A stretch of 5,435 bases of DNA from Planctomycetota bacterium (GTDB taxonomy: Bacteria; Planctomycetota; PUPC01; DSUN01), in NCBI GenBank assembly GCA_016872875.1, contig VGYW01000521.1, positions 1-5,435 of the forward strand. The letters are read 5' to 3'. The translations under genes were made by a program, and so were the position numbers. Below, in pieces: positions 1 through 5,240 of the stretch; within the stretch, counting starts at the first letter, position 1, and each line of letters opens with the position of its first letter. Below the pieces are notes generated by a model that saw only the letters and a list, made by a program, of their open reading frames with translations, was not told where the DNA came from and ran no database searches.

Positions 1-484
1 GAAAGTCCCCGTGCTTCTCCGCCACGGGCGCTATCAGCGCCACCTCGCAGCGCACCCCGCCACAGTCCTGGTCCGTGAACTCGCACATCCAGAGGTAGTC
101 GAGGAACTCCATCCGCTTGAGCTGTTCGGGGCTGAGCTTCGCCTGGCTGAGACAGCTCTTGTAGCGTTCCTCGAACTCCTTTGGGAGCTGGACGTATTCC
201 GTTGCGTACTTGCCTGTGGCGTAGCTGGCGGGGTCGCCGTTGAAGTGGAAGGCCACGTAATTCTCCACCACGCCGCGGAGCGCGCGGTGGTAGTACATCG
301 CCGCGAGGTCGAACTTCCCCGCCTTCTCGAACATGAAGGCGGGGTCCATGTTCTGCGACGCCCGGTCGGCGAGGCCCTGGGTGCAGAGGCAGAGCGCAAG
401 CATCGCGGCCGCGAGGCGCAAGAGGGCGGTGTTGGGCGTTAGGTGTTCGGTGTTCGGGCACAGAGGAGAATCGGGTGTTCGCAT
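1..484 (-). CDS. Secreted hypothetical protein, TPR-like N-terminus (partial, 3' end off window)
   Basis: The frame is open from ATG 484 to the left edge (161 codons, no stop), so the C-terminus is missing. The start is chosen because AGGAGAG (500-494) lies 9 nt upstream of the ATG. Residues 20-34 are hydrophobic (ALLRLAAAMLALCLC) and are followed by GLA-D, a good signal-peptidase I site near residue 39, so export is likely. TTG 421 and ATG 403 are alternative starts that shorten the n-region. Residues 50-70 (FMFEKAGKFDLAAMYYHRAL) look like one tetratricopeptide-type helical pair. The rest is charged, with four cysteines and the run YLWMCEFTDQDCGG. I do not recognise a family and give no function. 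It follows the beta-helix gene by 75 bp on the same strand and could share its transcript. The n-region is encoded by GGTGTTC-type repeat DNA, which may be a later insertion. Confidence 0.7.
   Translation of the reverse strand, partial: MRTPDSPLCPNTEHLTPNTALLRLAAAMLALCLCTQGLADRASQNMDPAFMFEKAGKFDLAAMYYHRALRGVVENYVAFHFNGDPASYATGKYATEYVQLPKEFEERYKSCLSQAKLSPEQLKRMEFLDYLWMCEFTDQDCGGVRCEVALIAPVAEKHGDF
429..458. repeat. GGTGTTC short tandem repeat tract
   Basis: On the plus strand GGTGTTC occurs twice in tandem (442-448, 449-455). A degenerate unit GGTGTTGGGCGTTA lies to its left (428-441) and a further GGGTGTTC at 473-480. The tract sits within codons for the n-region of the exported protein at 1-484. 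Its base pattern is unlike the surrounding coding sequence. I infer a mobile or expandable short repeat of the kind scattered through some GC-rich environmental genomes. Confidence 0.5.
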
Positions 485-500
485 GCGGGGGAACTCTCCT

Positions 501-535
501 GGGGCATGGCCCCCCCAATGTAGCTGTTGGGAGGG
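501..535 (-). terminator. Intergenic stem-loop with competing hairpin between beta-helix gene and gene 1-484
   Basis: In the minus-strand transcript, CCCUCCCAA (535-527) pairs with UUGGGGGGG (518-510) around an 8-nt loop, giving nine pairs with one U-G wobble. On the plus strand that wobble position is a C-A mismatch, so the structure favours minus-strand RNA. A second hairpin, GGGGC (513-509) with GCCCC (505-501), uses the same G-run and abuts the Shine-Dalgarno at 500-494. There is no U-tract, so this is a weak terminator candidate or an intercistronic processing or translation-control structure. Confidence 0.35.
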
Positions 536-559
536 GCGTTTTCGTTTCGCCGCCTGGCC

Positions 560-2563
560 TCACCTGGCCGCATGCGCGCGCTGCCACTCGAAGATGGAGG
601 GGACGGCGGGCGTGGGGCGCGGCGGGCCTGCCCCGAGCGAAGTCGAGGGGTCGGCGGAGAACGGGGCGAAGGTGTTGTCGCGGTCCGCGAGCGGCTTGCC
701 CGGGCCGCCGACAAGCTGGCCGCTGCCGCCGAAAATGCGGTTGCCGAGAAGCTCGATGCCGGTGCAGTCGGCGGTCGCAAGCTGGATGGCCGGCTGCTTG
801 GGGTCGGCCAGGGCGAAGACGTTTCCGCGGATGATGTGGTCGAAGGAGCAGGTGCGGGCGAAGACGCCGGGGCCGGCCTGCACGACGAAGCGGTTGTGGA
901 GGATGAGCCAGGCCTCGTTCATCCCGCCCATCCAGAGGCCGGCCTTGGGGGAGCGGAAGTCGCAGTTGTAGACCACGTTTCGCGGGCCGTTGGGGCCGTG
1001 GGCGGCGTCGTTGGGCGGCGAGGCCCAGGCCCCGAAGCCATACGTGCCCCAGGAGCCGGCCGCGTCCACCACGCATTGCTCGAAGAGGTTCTCGTTGGTC
1101 CAGCCGGCGTGCCACTGGGCGTCGCTGCCGCTGAAGGTGCTGCGGCGGATGACGTTGCCCGAGGCCGCCCACTGCACGCAGGGCGCGTGGCGCATCCGCC
1201 GCGTCGTCACGCCGTCAATAAGGCAGTCCCACGAGTGCTGCCAGCCGACATAGGCGGTGCCGCCGCCGCCGTGATACCAGGCGTCGTCGGCCACGCAGTC
1301 GCGGACCTCGCACCACTTGCCCCACGTGGCGTGGAGGGGGAAGCGGCCGGCCTTGAGGACGGCCACGCCGCGCGCCCAGCACTCCCAGCCGACGCAGAAG
1401 TAGACGCCGTTGGTCCAGAGCTTCTCGGTCTGGACGAGGGTGAGGTTCTCGACCCCGCAGCGGCGGATGGGGTAGACCTTCTGCGCGGTCGAGCCGTCAA
1501 CCACCGGGAAGTCGTAGCGCAGCGGCTGGTTGAGGCGGACGCGGGCGCTGTTCGTAGTTCCGCCTTCAGGCGGTCTTGCATCCACGGCCTCCACCTGGAA
1601 GGCGTAGCGGCGATAGTCGCCCCACTTGCAGGCGTTGCGGACAAGGGCGTTCCAGCGCGGCGTGGCGGGGGCGTGGAGGACCAACGCGTCGCCAGGCTTC
1701 AGGTCCGGCGTACCCTCAAGTGCGATCTCGACGTCGCCGCGGCGGCCGTCCCTCGCCAGCTTCCAGGTCGGGCCGCTGCGGCTGTCGCCAACGAAAGCTA
1801 TGGCCGCGGCGTCGCTCGGGAGCCATCTCTTGCCCACGGGCCGGCGCGCCTGGGGGTCCACCTTCAGGGCCAGCGCGGCCTCGGCGCGGCGGCCGCCGCT
1901 CCATTCAGCGACGGCCTTGAGAGTGTGCTCGCCCGCGCCGACGGCTCGCACGACCGCCTCGCCCGCCAGCCGGAGCGAGAAAGTCCCGCCCCAGTGCGCG
2001 TGCTGCGAGCGTTCGGCCACGGCCCTGCCGCCCGCCTCGACCGCGATGCGCTGGAGCCCCTCCGGCGCCGCATGGGCCTCGATCCAGGTGTCGGGGCCAA
2101 TCGTGTCGCCCGGCCTGGGCTGGAGGAAGCCGACGCCGCCCTTGGGCGCGGCGTAGCGGAAGACCAGCCTCGTCGCCTCTGCCCCCTGGCCGCGAATCAC
2201 CACCCCGCCCTCGGTGATGACGACCGGGCGATCGAGGTGGTAGGTGCCCCTGCCCAGCACGAGCGCCCCGCCGCCGGCCTTTGTGACGGCTGCGGCGCCC
2301 CGCTCGATCGCCGCAGCGTCGTCGCTATCATCGTCGGCCTTGCCCCCGAAGTCCTCGGCCCGCGCCCGCTCGGGCACGTTTGGGATGCCGCCGGGCACAC
2401 CCGCGTAGCGCCAGTCGGGGTACACGATGCCATCCGGCCCCACCACGTCGGCGGCGGTGAGGCGTTCCTTCTCATTGGGGCGAAGTTTATAGGCAGGCGG
2501 CCACGGCGGCCCTTCCGCCGCGAAGGCGGAGACAAGGAACGCCGCTACGAGTACGGTAAACGT
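560..2563 (-). CDS. Secreted pectate-lyase-like right-handed beta-helix protein, non-canonical start
   Basis: This is a long exported protein of 667 residues if it starts at ACG 2563. The N-terminus TFTVLVAAFLVSAFAAEG is a typical signal peptide with cleavage near AFA-AEG. The frame upstream to the preceding TAG (2606-2608) has no ATG, GTG or TTG. The first usual start, GTG 2446, would delete the signal and has no ribosome site, whereas AGGAG (2575-2571) sits 7 nt before ACG 2563. Residues about 70-135 (DFGGKADDDSDDAAAI, then GGGALVLGRGTYHLD, VVIRGQG) match the opening of the pectate_lyase_3 family. A beta-rich, Ig-like insert follows at about 150-235. The C-terminal half is Trp-, Cys- and Asn-rich beta-helix coil sequence. 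The substrate is unknown; carbohydrate binding or cleavage is inferred from the fold, and I cannot identify a catalytic set. Two short palindromic repeats are embedded in frame. It probably relies on read-through from the RM genes upstream. Confidence 0.85.
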   Translation of the reverse strand, partial: TFTVLVAAFLVSAFAAEGPPWPPAYKLRPNEKERLTAADVVGPDGIVYPDWRYAGVPGGIPNVPERARAEDFGGKADDDSDDAAAIERGAAAVTKAGGGALVLGRGTYHLDRPVVITEGGVVIRGQGAEATRLVFRYAAPKGGVGFLQPRPGDTIGPDTWIEAHAAPEGLQRIAVEAGGRAVAERSQHAHWGGTFSLRLAGEAVVRAVGAGEHTLKAVAEWSGGRRAEAALALKVDPQARRPVGKRWLPSDAAAIAFVGDSRSGPTWKLARDGRRGDVEIALEGTPDLKPGDALVLHAPATPRWNALVRNACKWGDYRRYAFQVEAVDARPPEGGTTNSARVRLNQPLRYDFPVVDGSTAQKVYPIRRCGVENLTLVQTEKLWTNGVYFCVGWECWARGVAVLKAGRFPLHATWGKWCEVRDCVADDAWYHGGGGTAYVGWQHSWDCLIDGVTTRRMRHAPCVQWAASGNVIRRSTFSGSDAQWHAGWTNENLFEQCVVDAAGSWGTYGFGAWASPPNDAAHGPNGPRNVVYNCDFRSPKAGLWMGGMNEAWLILHNRFVVQAGPGVFARTCSFDHIIRGNVFALADPKQPAIQLATADCTGIELLGNRIFGGSGQLVGGPGKPLADRDNTFAPFSADPSTSLGAGPPRPTPAVPSIFEWQRAHAAR
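631..650. repeat. CCCCGAGCGAAGTCGAGGGG imperfect palindrome inside coding sequence
   Basis: CCCCGA and TCG-A-GGGG form a stem around a GCGAAG loop with one bulged A. In the beta-helix reading frame it encodes part of ADPSTSLGAGPPRP near the C-terminus, a low-complexity stretch unlike the rest of the protein. The CGACTTCGCTC-type core resembles a short repeat I have seen dispersed in many environmental bacterial genomes, which is recollection and not a search result. It is probably an in-frame repeat insertion. Confidence 0.5.
985..997. other. GGCCN5GGCC site (SfiI-type target), copy 1
   Basis: GGCC at 985-988 and 994-997 are separated by GTTGG. This exactly matches the SfiI recognition sequence and lies in the beta-helix gene. 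If the window's endonuclease has SfiI specificity, this site must be methylated in the host. Confidence 0.75.
1560..1573. repeat. CCGCC-TTCA-GGCGG hairpin repeat inside coding sequence
   Basis: A perfect 5-bp stem with a four-base loop. It encodes PPEGG in the peptide RPPEGGTTNSARV of the beta-helix protein, at the junction between the Ig-like or linker region and the second helix block. It is flanked by TTCGTAGTT. It looks like a short dispersed palindromic element tolerated in frame at a domain boundary. The mobile nature is inferred. Confidence 0.5.
1868..1880. other. GGCCN5GGCC site (SfiI-type target), copy 2
   Basis: GGCC at 1868-1871 and 1877-1880 are separated by AGCGC. It lies within the beta-helix gene, 883 bp from copy 1 and 631 bp from copy 3. 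Confidence 0.75.
2499..2511. other. GGCCN5GGCC site (SfiI-type target), copy 3
   Basis: GGCC at 2499-2502 and 2508-2511 are separated by ACGGC. It lies just after the signal-peptide codons of the beta-helix gene, about 95 bp beyond the end of the endonuclease gene. Confidence 0.75.
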
Positions 2564-2570
2564 GCGACGG

Positions 2571-2575
2571 CTCCT
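2571..2575 (-). promoter_or_regulatory. AGGAG ribosome binding site preceding an ACG codon
   Basis: On the minus strand AGGAG (2575-2571) is followed by a 7-nt spacer and then ACG (2563-2561), at the head of the hydrophobic signal-peptide codons. Spacing is optimal for initiation. This suggests the ancestral start was ATG at this position and that it is now ACG, through mutation, real non-canonical initiation or a base-call error. Confidence 0.55.
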
Positions 2576-2605
2576 ACTTGCGGCGCAGACTGCTAGGCAG
2601 CGTGG

Positions 2606-3319
2606 CTAATCCTGCCACGTGAATGGCGCTGTTGTCATTGGGATGCGCTGCACGCGCCAGTTCGCCTTGCTCCGAAGGCGAGAGAAGCTGAGGCGGACAC
2701 GGAACTCCTCCCCAAGGCACGGAGCATTTCGCCCCGCGAGCCAGATCGTGTCCGAAGTGTTTGGGTTGTACCTGTCTTGGAGCATCCCATTGGGAAGCGC
2801 TGCCAGCGTAACTGAGATGAGTGATTTGACTGGCCGTGATTCCTCATAGTCGTACTTGACGAAAATGGTCGTGGTCAGGAACACCTGGTCCTTAACGGTC
2901 AGCACCGATGGCAACTTGCCAGGCACGTCCATCGCTTGGCCGCCACGAATCTGTCTGACACTCATGGAAAGCTGCGATGTTTGCAGGGTTGCCGTGCCTC
3001 GCCCAGTCACCTTCTCAGCCTTCGAATCCACAAACAGCGCCTGCTTTACTGCGTATTCGGGGTGAAATAGGTAGCGAGCCCTCTTGTAATCGATCTTGCC
3101 AAACAGGCGCTGATCGATGCGCGACATTCCCATCCTATCGAGGGCCTCGCGGGTTATGTCCTCAGCTATGTCAGCAACCAGATCACCCTCCTCCTGGAAG
3201 ATCTGCAATGCCTCGGCCCTGTAGTCCACGATCGCCTGCACAACCAAGCGCAGCGAAGCCTTCTCGATATCCTCAATCTTGTCGAGTTGGTCAGCTAGTC
3301 TGTGGGGATCGATCAGCAT
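2606..3319 (-). CDS. SfiI-family type II restriction endonuclease
   Basis: This 237-residue cytoplasmic nuclease should cut unmethylated GGCCN5GGCC-like sites. I recognise it by resemblance, from memory, to SfiI (about 269 residues). Shared landmarks are an N-terminal helix with QAIVDYRAEALQIF, then AEDITREAL, IDYKRARYL at 76-84, ALFVDSKAEK at 94-103, TLQTSQLSM at 111-119, TTTIFVKY, and a C-terminal RYNPNTSDTIWLAG plus FRVRLSFSRLR. D77 with D98-S-K100 fits the PD-(D/E)XK active site; the SfiI equivalents are, as I recall, Asp79, Asp100 and Lys102. SfiI acts as a tetramer on two sites. The start ATG 3319 overlaps the methyltransferase stop by 7 bp, with GGAGGG 9 nt upstream, so translation is coupled. 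G+C is lower than in the flanking genes, supporting acquisition by transfer. Exact specificity cannot be read from sequence alone. Confidence 0.88.
   Translation of the reverse strand: MLIDPHRLADQLDKIEDIEKASLRLVVQAIVDYRAEALQIFQEEGDLVADIAEDITREALDRMGMSRIDQRLFGKIDYKRARYLFHPEYAVKQALFVDSKAEKVTGRGTATLQTSQLSMSVRQIRGGQAMDVPGKLPSVLTVKDQVFLTTTIFVKYDYEESRPVKSLISVTLAALPNGMLQDRYNPNTSDTIWLAGRNAPCLGEEFRVRLSFSRLRSKANWRVQRIPMTTAPFTWQD
2613..2626. repeat. Left copy of direct repeat flanking the RM module
   Basis: TGCCACGTGAATGG matches TGCCACGTCGAATGG at 4586-4600 except for one inserted C. A CAGCG also lies upstream in both copies (2598-2602 and 4581-4585), though here 10 bp separate it from the repeat. This copy overlaps the last codons of the endonuclease gene. 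It may be a trace of insertion or recombination. Confidence 0.35.
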
Positions 3320-4380
3320 AGCCGCTGACCCTCCGCTGCAATCTGCTTGCGAGCGAGTCTGACGTACTTGGCCTCTGCATCGATCCCAATGAAATGACGT
3401 CCTTCTTGCATGGCGGCTATAGCAGTGCTACCGCTGCCCACGAAACAGTCCAGGACCAGATCCCCTGGGTCCGTGAGTAGGCGGATCACCCTCCTGGCCA
3501 ACTCCAGAGGAAACATGGCTTCGTGTTCCTCATTGGCCCTGACGGAGGGAATCGCCCAGACACCAAGAGAACCCCACTCAGCCCATTCCTTAGGGGTAAG
3601 CCTGGCCCGGTTGAAACGTGTGACCCCTGGTTTCCAGAAGAAGTAGAGGTACTCGAAGTTGTCAACTGATCTATACGACAGGCTTGCCCACCTGGAGTTC
3701 TCCCAGGCGGGATCCTTGACCCAAATCCTGCGATCGTATGTGTAGAAACCCGCTTCCAAGGCCCATTCCTCAACCAATCCACCAACGATCTTCACGCGAG
3801 TCTGCGATTCGTACTTGCCGCCACGGATGTTATTTCCATTCAGTCTGCGGTCCACTGTCTGTTCACTACAGCCGAGAACAGCCGCAAGCTGCCTGCGATT
3901 GTGCTGCGGAAACCGCTGCATCGCGGCCAGAACCTGGGCTCTCGTGACAGGCGATTTCCTCATAGTCAGAGCCTCTGCTTGCACGCGAGGCATGGTCTCG
4001 TCCCTGAAGCACAGGATGTCAGCGATGTTGATCACCAGGAAGCACCCCGGCCGTATGATGCGGAAGTGCAGCGCAACGACGGTCTTCAATAGCTGTTGCC
4101 ATGCGTCGAAGGTCAAGTGCTTCTCGTAGGACTTGCCTACGAAGTAGGGAGGCGACCAGAAACTCAAGGCTACACTGTTGGCCTCTACGCAGCCCAGGGC
4201 GATTCGCGCGTCACCGTGGTAGATCTGGTCCGGGCCAAGGCATGCCTCTTGTGTAGTTCCCGTCGGAGTGTACAGGGGCGCGAGCCTGCTCTGCAGCAGC
4301 TTCGGCATGCGCTCGACCTTCAGAGCGGCATCCCCATCCCGCGCTGGACCCAGAGAAACTCCGGCGATGCTATGGGTCAT
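3313..4380 (-). CDS. Beta-class DNA (cytosine-N4-type) methyltransferase of the SfiI-like RM system
   Basis: Transfers a methyl group from S-adenosylmethionine to the RM target, protecting host DNA. Starting at ATG 4380 (355 residues), the catalytic motif IV LSFWSPPYFVG is at about 72-82. SPPY is typical of N4-cytosine enzymes. The SAM-binding motif I, VLDCFVGSGSTAIAA, is near the C-terminus (about 309-323), preceded by motif X FPLELARRVIRLL; this order defines the beta class. Between them, at about 148-183, RRQLAAVLGCSEQTVDRRLN reads as a helix-turn-helix, unusual at this place. The frame extends upstream to TTG 4497, but that TTG is the promoter -35 box, so a start downstream of the promoter is preferred. 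GGAAG lies 5 nt before ATG 4380. ATG 4308, with AAGG 8 nt upstream, is the alternative. The endonuclease follows with a 7-bp overlap. The body has low G+C for this window. Confidence 0.85.
   Translation of the reverse strand: MTHSIAGVSLGPARDGDAALKVERMPKLLQSRLAPLYTPTGTTQEACLGPDQIYHGDARIALGCVEANSVALSFWSPPYFVGKSYEKHLTFDAWQQLLKTVVALHFRIIRPGCFLVINIADILCFRDETMPRVQAEALTMRKSPVTRAQVLAAMQRFPQHNRRQLAAVLGCSEQTVDRRLNGNNIRGGKYESQTRVKIVGGLVEEWALEAGFYTYDRRIWVKDPAWENSRWASLSYRSVDNFEYLYFFWKPGVTRFNRARLTPKEWAEWGSLGVWAIPSVRANEEHEAMFPLELARRVIRLLTDPGDLVLDCFVGSGSTAIAAMQEGRHFIGIDAEAKYVRLARKQIAAEGQRLC
3329..3334 (-). promoter_or_regulatory. Shine-Dalgarno of the endonuclease gene inside the methyltransferase gene
   Basis: GGAGGG (3334-3329) stands 9 nt before ATG 3319 and lies within the last codons of the methyltransferase. 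With the ATGCTGA stop-start overlap it indicates re-initiation after methyltransferase translation, which delays nuclease synthesis until after the protective enzyme is made. Confidence 0.7.
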
Positions 4381-4446
4381 CGTTGCTTCCGGCACCAAGG
4401 GCCCCCTGCTGGCATCTGCGCCGGCGCGGTGCGGGCGCGTGACAAC

Positions 4447-4461
4447 GCCGGACGCTCCGGC
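4447..4461. promoter_or_regulatory. Inverted repeat at the predicted transcription start (candidate operator or 5' hairpin)
   Basis: GCCGGA (4447-4452) and TCCGGC (4456-4461) are perfect 6-bp arms with a 3-bp centre. The repeat begins 7 bp downstream of the -10 hexamer, so it coincides with the expected start of transcription. It could be an operator for the RM genes, perhaps for the methyltransferase's own helix-turn-helix, or a hairpin at the mRNA 5' end. A second perfect palindrome, GCGCCGGCGC (4418-4427), lies further down the leader. Function is inferred. Confidence 0.45.
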
Positions 4462-4468
4462 ATCGGAC

Positions 4469-4497
4469 ATTGTATGCAACCCGGGTGCTGGTGTCAA
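4469..4497 (-). promoter_or_regulatory. Sigma70-type promoter of the RM operon
   Basis: The -35 TTGACA (4497-4492) is a perfect consensus. The spacer is 17 bp (4491-4475) and the -10 is TACAAT (4474-4469, five of six). Transcription should begin near 4462 and run leftward into the methyltransferase and endonuclease genes, leaving a leader of about 80 nt to ATG 4380. It is the best promoter match in the window and rules out starts at TTG 4497 and ATG 4470. Confidence 0.75.
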
Positions 4498-4776
4498 GGG
4501 GTGGTTTCTGCATGATCCGCCATGCGCCCCGGGGCTGTCAACAGAACCTAGCGATCCGTGCGGCCCCGTGTAACCCGAGACAGCGTGCCACGTCGAATGG
4601 AACGGAGCCCCGCCTTGCCAAACCGCGGGCAGCGCTAGCTTCGGAGCGTGGGCTGCGCGTCAACCCGCGACAGGGGCAATCTGCTGGCCTCGGCGCATGG
4701 GCTTCCTTGCGATCGGTAGCAGGCGACCCTCGGCTCGACGGGGCCGGTGGCGAGCGGCGTTGTGAGCCTGGGCGGC
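4498..4776. other. Noncoding interval between RM promoter and exported protein gene
   Basis: No convincing gene or tRNA is seen. G+C changes from about 60% (4501-4560) to about 70% (4621-4740). It contains CGCGGG (4624-4629) facing CCCGCG (4664-4669) with smaller internal complementarities, so a structured RNA or DNA element is possible but weak. It also holds the right copy of the RM-flanking repeat and the stem-loop after the exported protein gene. Confidence 0.5.
4586..4600. repeat. Right copy of direct repeat flanking the RM module
   Basis: TGCCACGTCGAATGG matches the left copy (2613-2626) with one extra C. CAGCG lies immediately upstream (4581-4585). It is about 90 bp upstream of the RM promoter, consistent with an insertion boundary. 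Chance similarity is not excluded. Confidence 0.35.
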
Positions 4777-4779
4777 TCA
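4763..4779 (-). terminator. Stem-loop starting at the stop codon of the exported protein gene
   Basis: On the minus strand TGAGCC (4779-4774, including the TGA stop) pairs perfectly with GGCTCA (4768-4763) around a five-base loop. There is no T-run after it, so intrinsic termination is doubtful. It could protect the mRNA 3' end. Confidence 0.3.
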
Positions 4780-5202
4780 GGGCTGCTCCCTGGCCTTGAG
4801 GAGGGCGGCGACGGCTTCGGCCTGCTCGTGCACCTCGGCGGCCTTGCGGCGGCAGAAGTCGGGCGTGACGGCGCCGGCCCTCGGCGCGGCCGCCGCTCGC
4901 TGGTAGTCGTCGGCGGCTTTGAGGAAGCTCTCGTGCGCGAGCTTGAGGGCCTTGAGCGCTTCGGCCTGCCAACGGCGGCGGCTCGCGTCGTCCTTCGCAC
5001 GGCCGCCCTCGCGCTCGAAGAAGGGAGCTGTGATGAGGAGGTAGACCCTTGCGGCGACCTCGCGGAACCGCCCCTCCTTCTCCAGCTTCGCCGCCTCGCC
5101 CTCGGCGTCGCACCCCACGATCAGCGCGCTCGCCGACCCGCCGGCCCCCAGCGTCGCCAGCGCGAGGCCGACCCTGACGATCACACGATGGGCCTCGCCC
5201 AT
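4777..5202 (-). CDS. Small exported helical protein, possible lipoprotein
   Basis: A 141-residue protein starting at ATG 5202, chosen because GGAG (5213-5210) lies 7 nt upstream. The frame extends to TTG 5232, but that would put ten extra residues before the signal. Residues 8-30 are hydrophobic (IVRVGLALATLGA...ALIVG) and end in IVGC at 28-31. That fits a lipobox, so Cys31 may be lipidated after signal-peptidase II cleavage. The mature part is Ala-, Arg- and Glu-rich and strongly helical. KLEKEGRFREVAARVYLL at about 39-56 resembles a tetratricopeptide helix pair, with further amphipathic helices to the end. It has the same overall plan as the protein at 1-484, an exported helical repeat, but I see no clear sequence identity. 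No family is recognised. It was probably the upstream neighbour of the beta-helix gene before the RM module arrived. Confidence 0.65.
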   Translation of the reverse strand: MGEAHRVIVRVGLALATLGAGGSASALIVGCDAEGEAAKLEKEGRFREVAARVYLLITAPFFEREGGRAKDDASRRRWQAEALKALKLAHESFLKAADDYQRAAAAPRAGAVTPDFCRRKAAEVHEQAEAVAALLKAREQP

Positions 5203-5240
5203 TGCCCTTCTCCACGCCGCCCCCGCCCCCAACTCTCCCC

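Noticed and set aside
34..399. A 121-codon minus-strand frame within the gene at 1-484
   Set aside because: The Ser/Thr/Arg-rich translation has no structure. The overlapping frame from ATG 484 has a ribosome site, a signal peptide and mixed composition through to the window edge.
556..569. Possible fourth SfiI-type site at the end of the beta-helix gene
   Set aside because: The two GGCC halves are separated by six bases (TCACCT), not five.
527..2596. A 689-codon open frame on the plus strand opposite the beta-helix gene
   Set aside because: High G+C removes stops on both strands. The translation is a repetitive Ala/Gly/Arg/Val shadow with no domain, while the minus strand shows a signal peptide, pectate-lyase-type motifs and a ribosome site.
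2820..4200. Short plus-strand frames across the RM genes as controller (C) protein candidates
   Set aside because: They lie wholly opposite the methyltransferase or endonuclease, lack ribosome sites and show no helix-turn-helix pattern.
4381..4497. Methyltransferase starting at TTG 4497 or ATG 4470
   Set aside because: TTG 4497 is the first base of the -35 box and ATG 4470 overlaps the -10 hexamer, so neither codon would be in the transcript. The extra residues are also GC-rich and unlike the rest of the protein.
4498..4776. tRNA or small RNA gene in the intergenic interval
   Set aside because: No cloverleaf, T-loop consensus or terminator pair could be found; only scattered short complementarities.
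4538..5215. A 225-codon minus-strand frame overlapping the exported protein gene
   Set aside because: The product is Arg/Gly-rich low complexity, a typical frame shadow. The frame at 4777-5202 has a ribosome site, a signal peptide and an amphipathic helical body.
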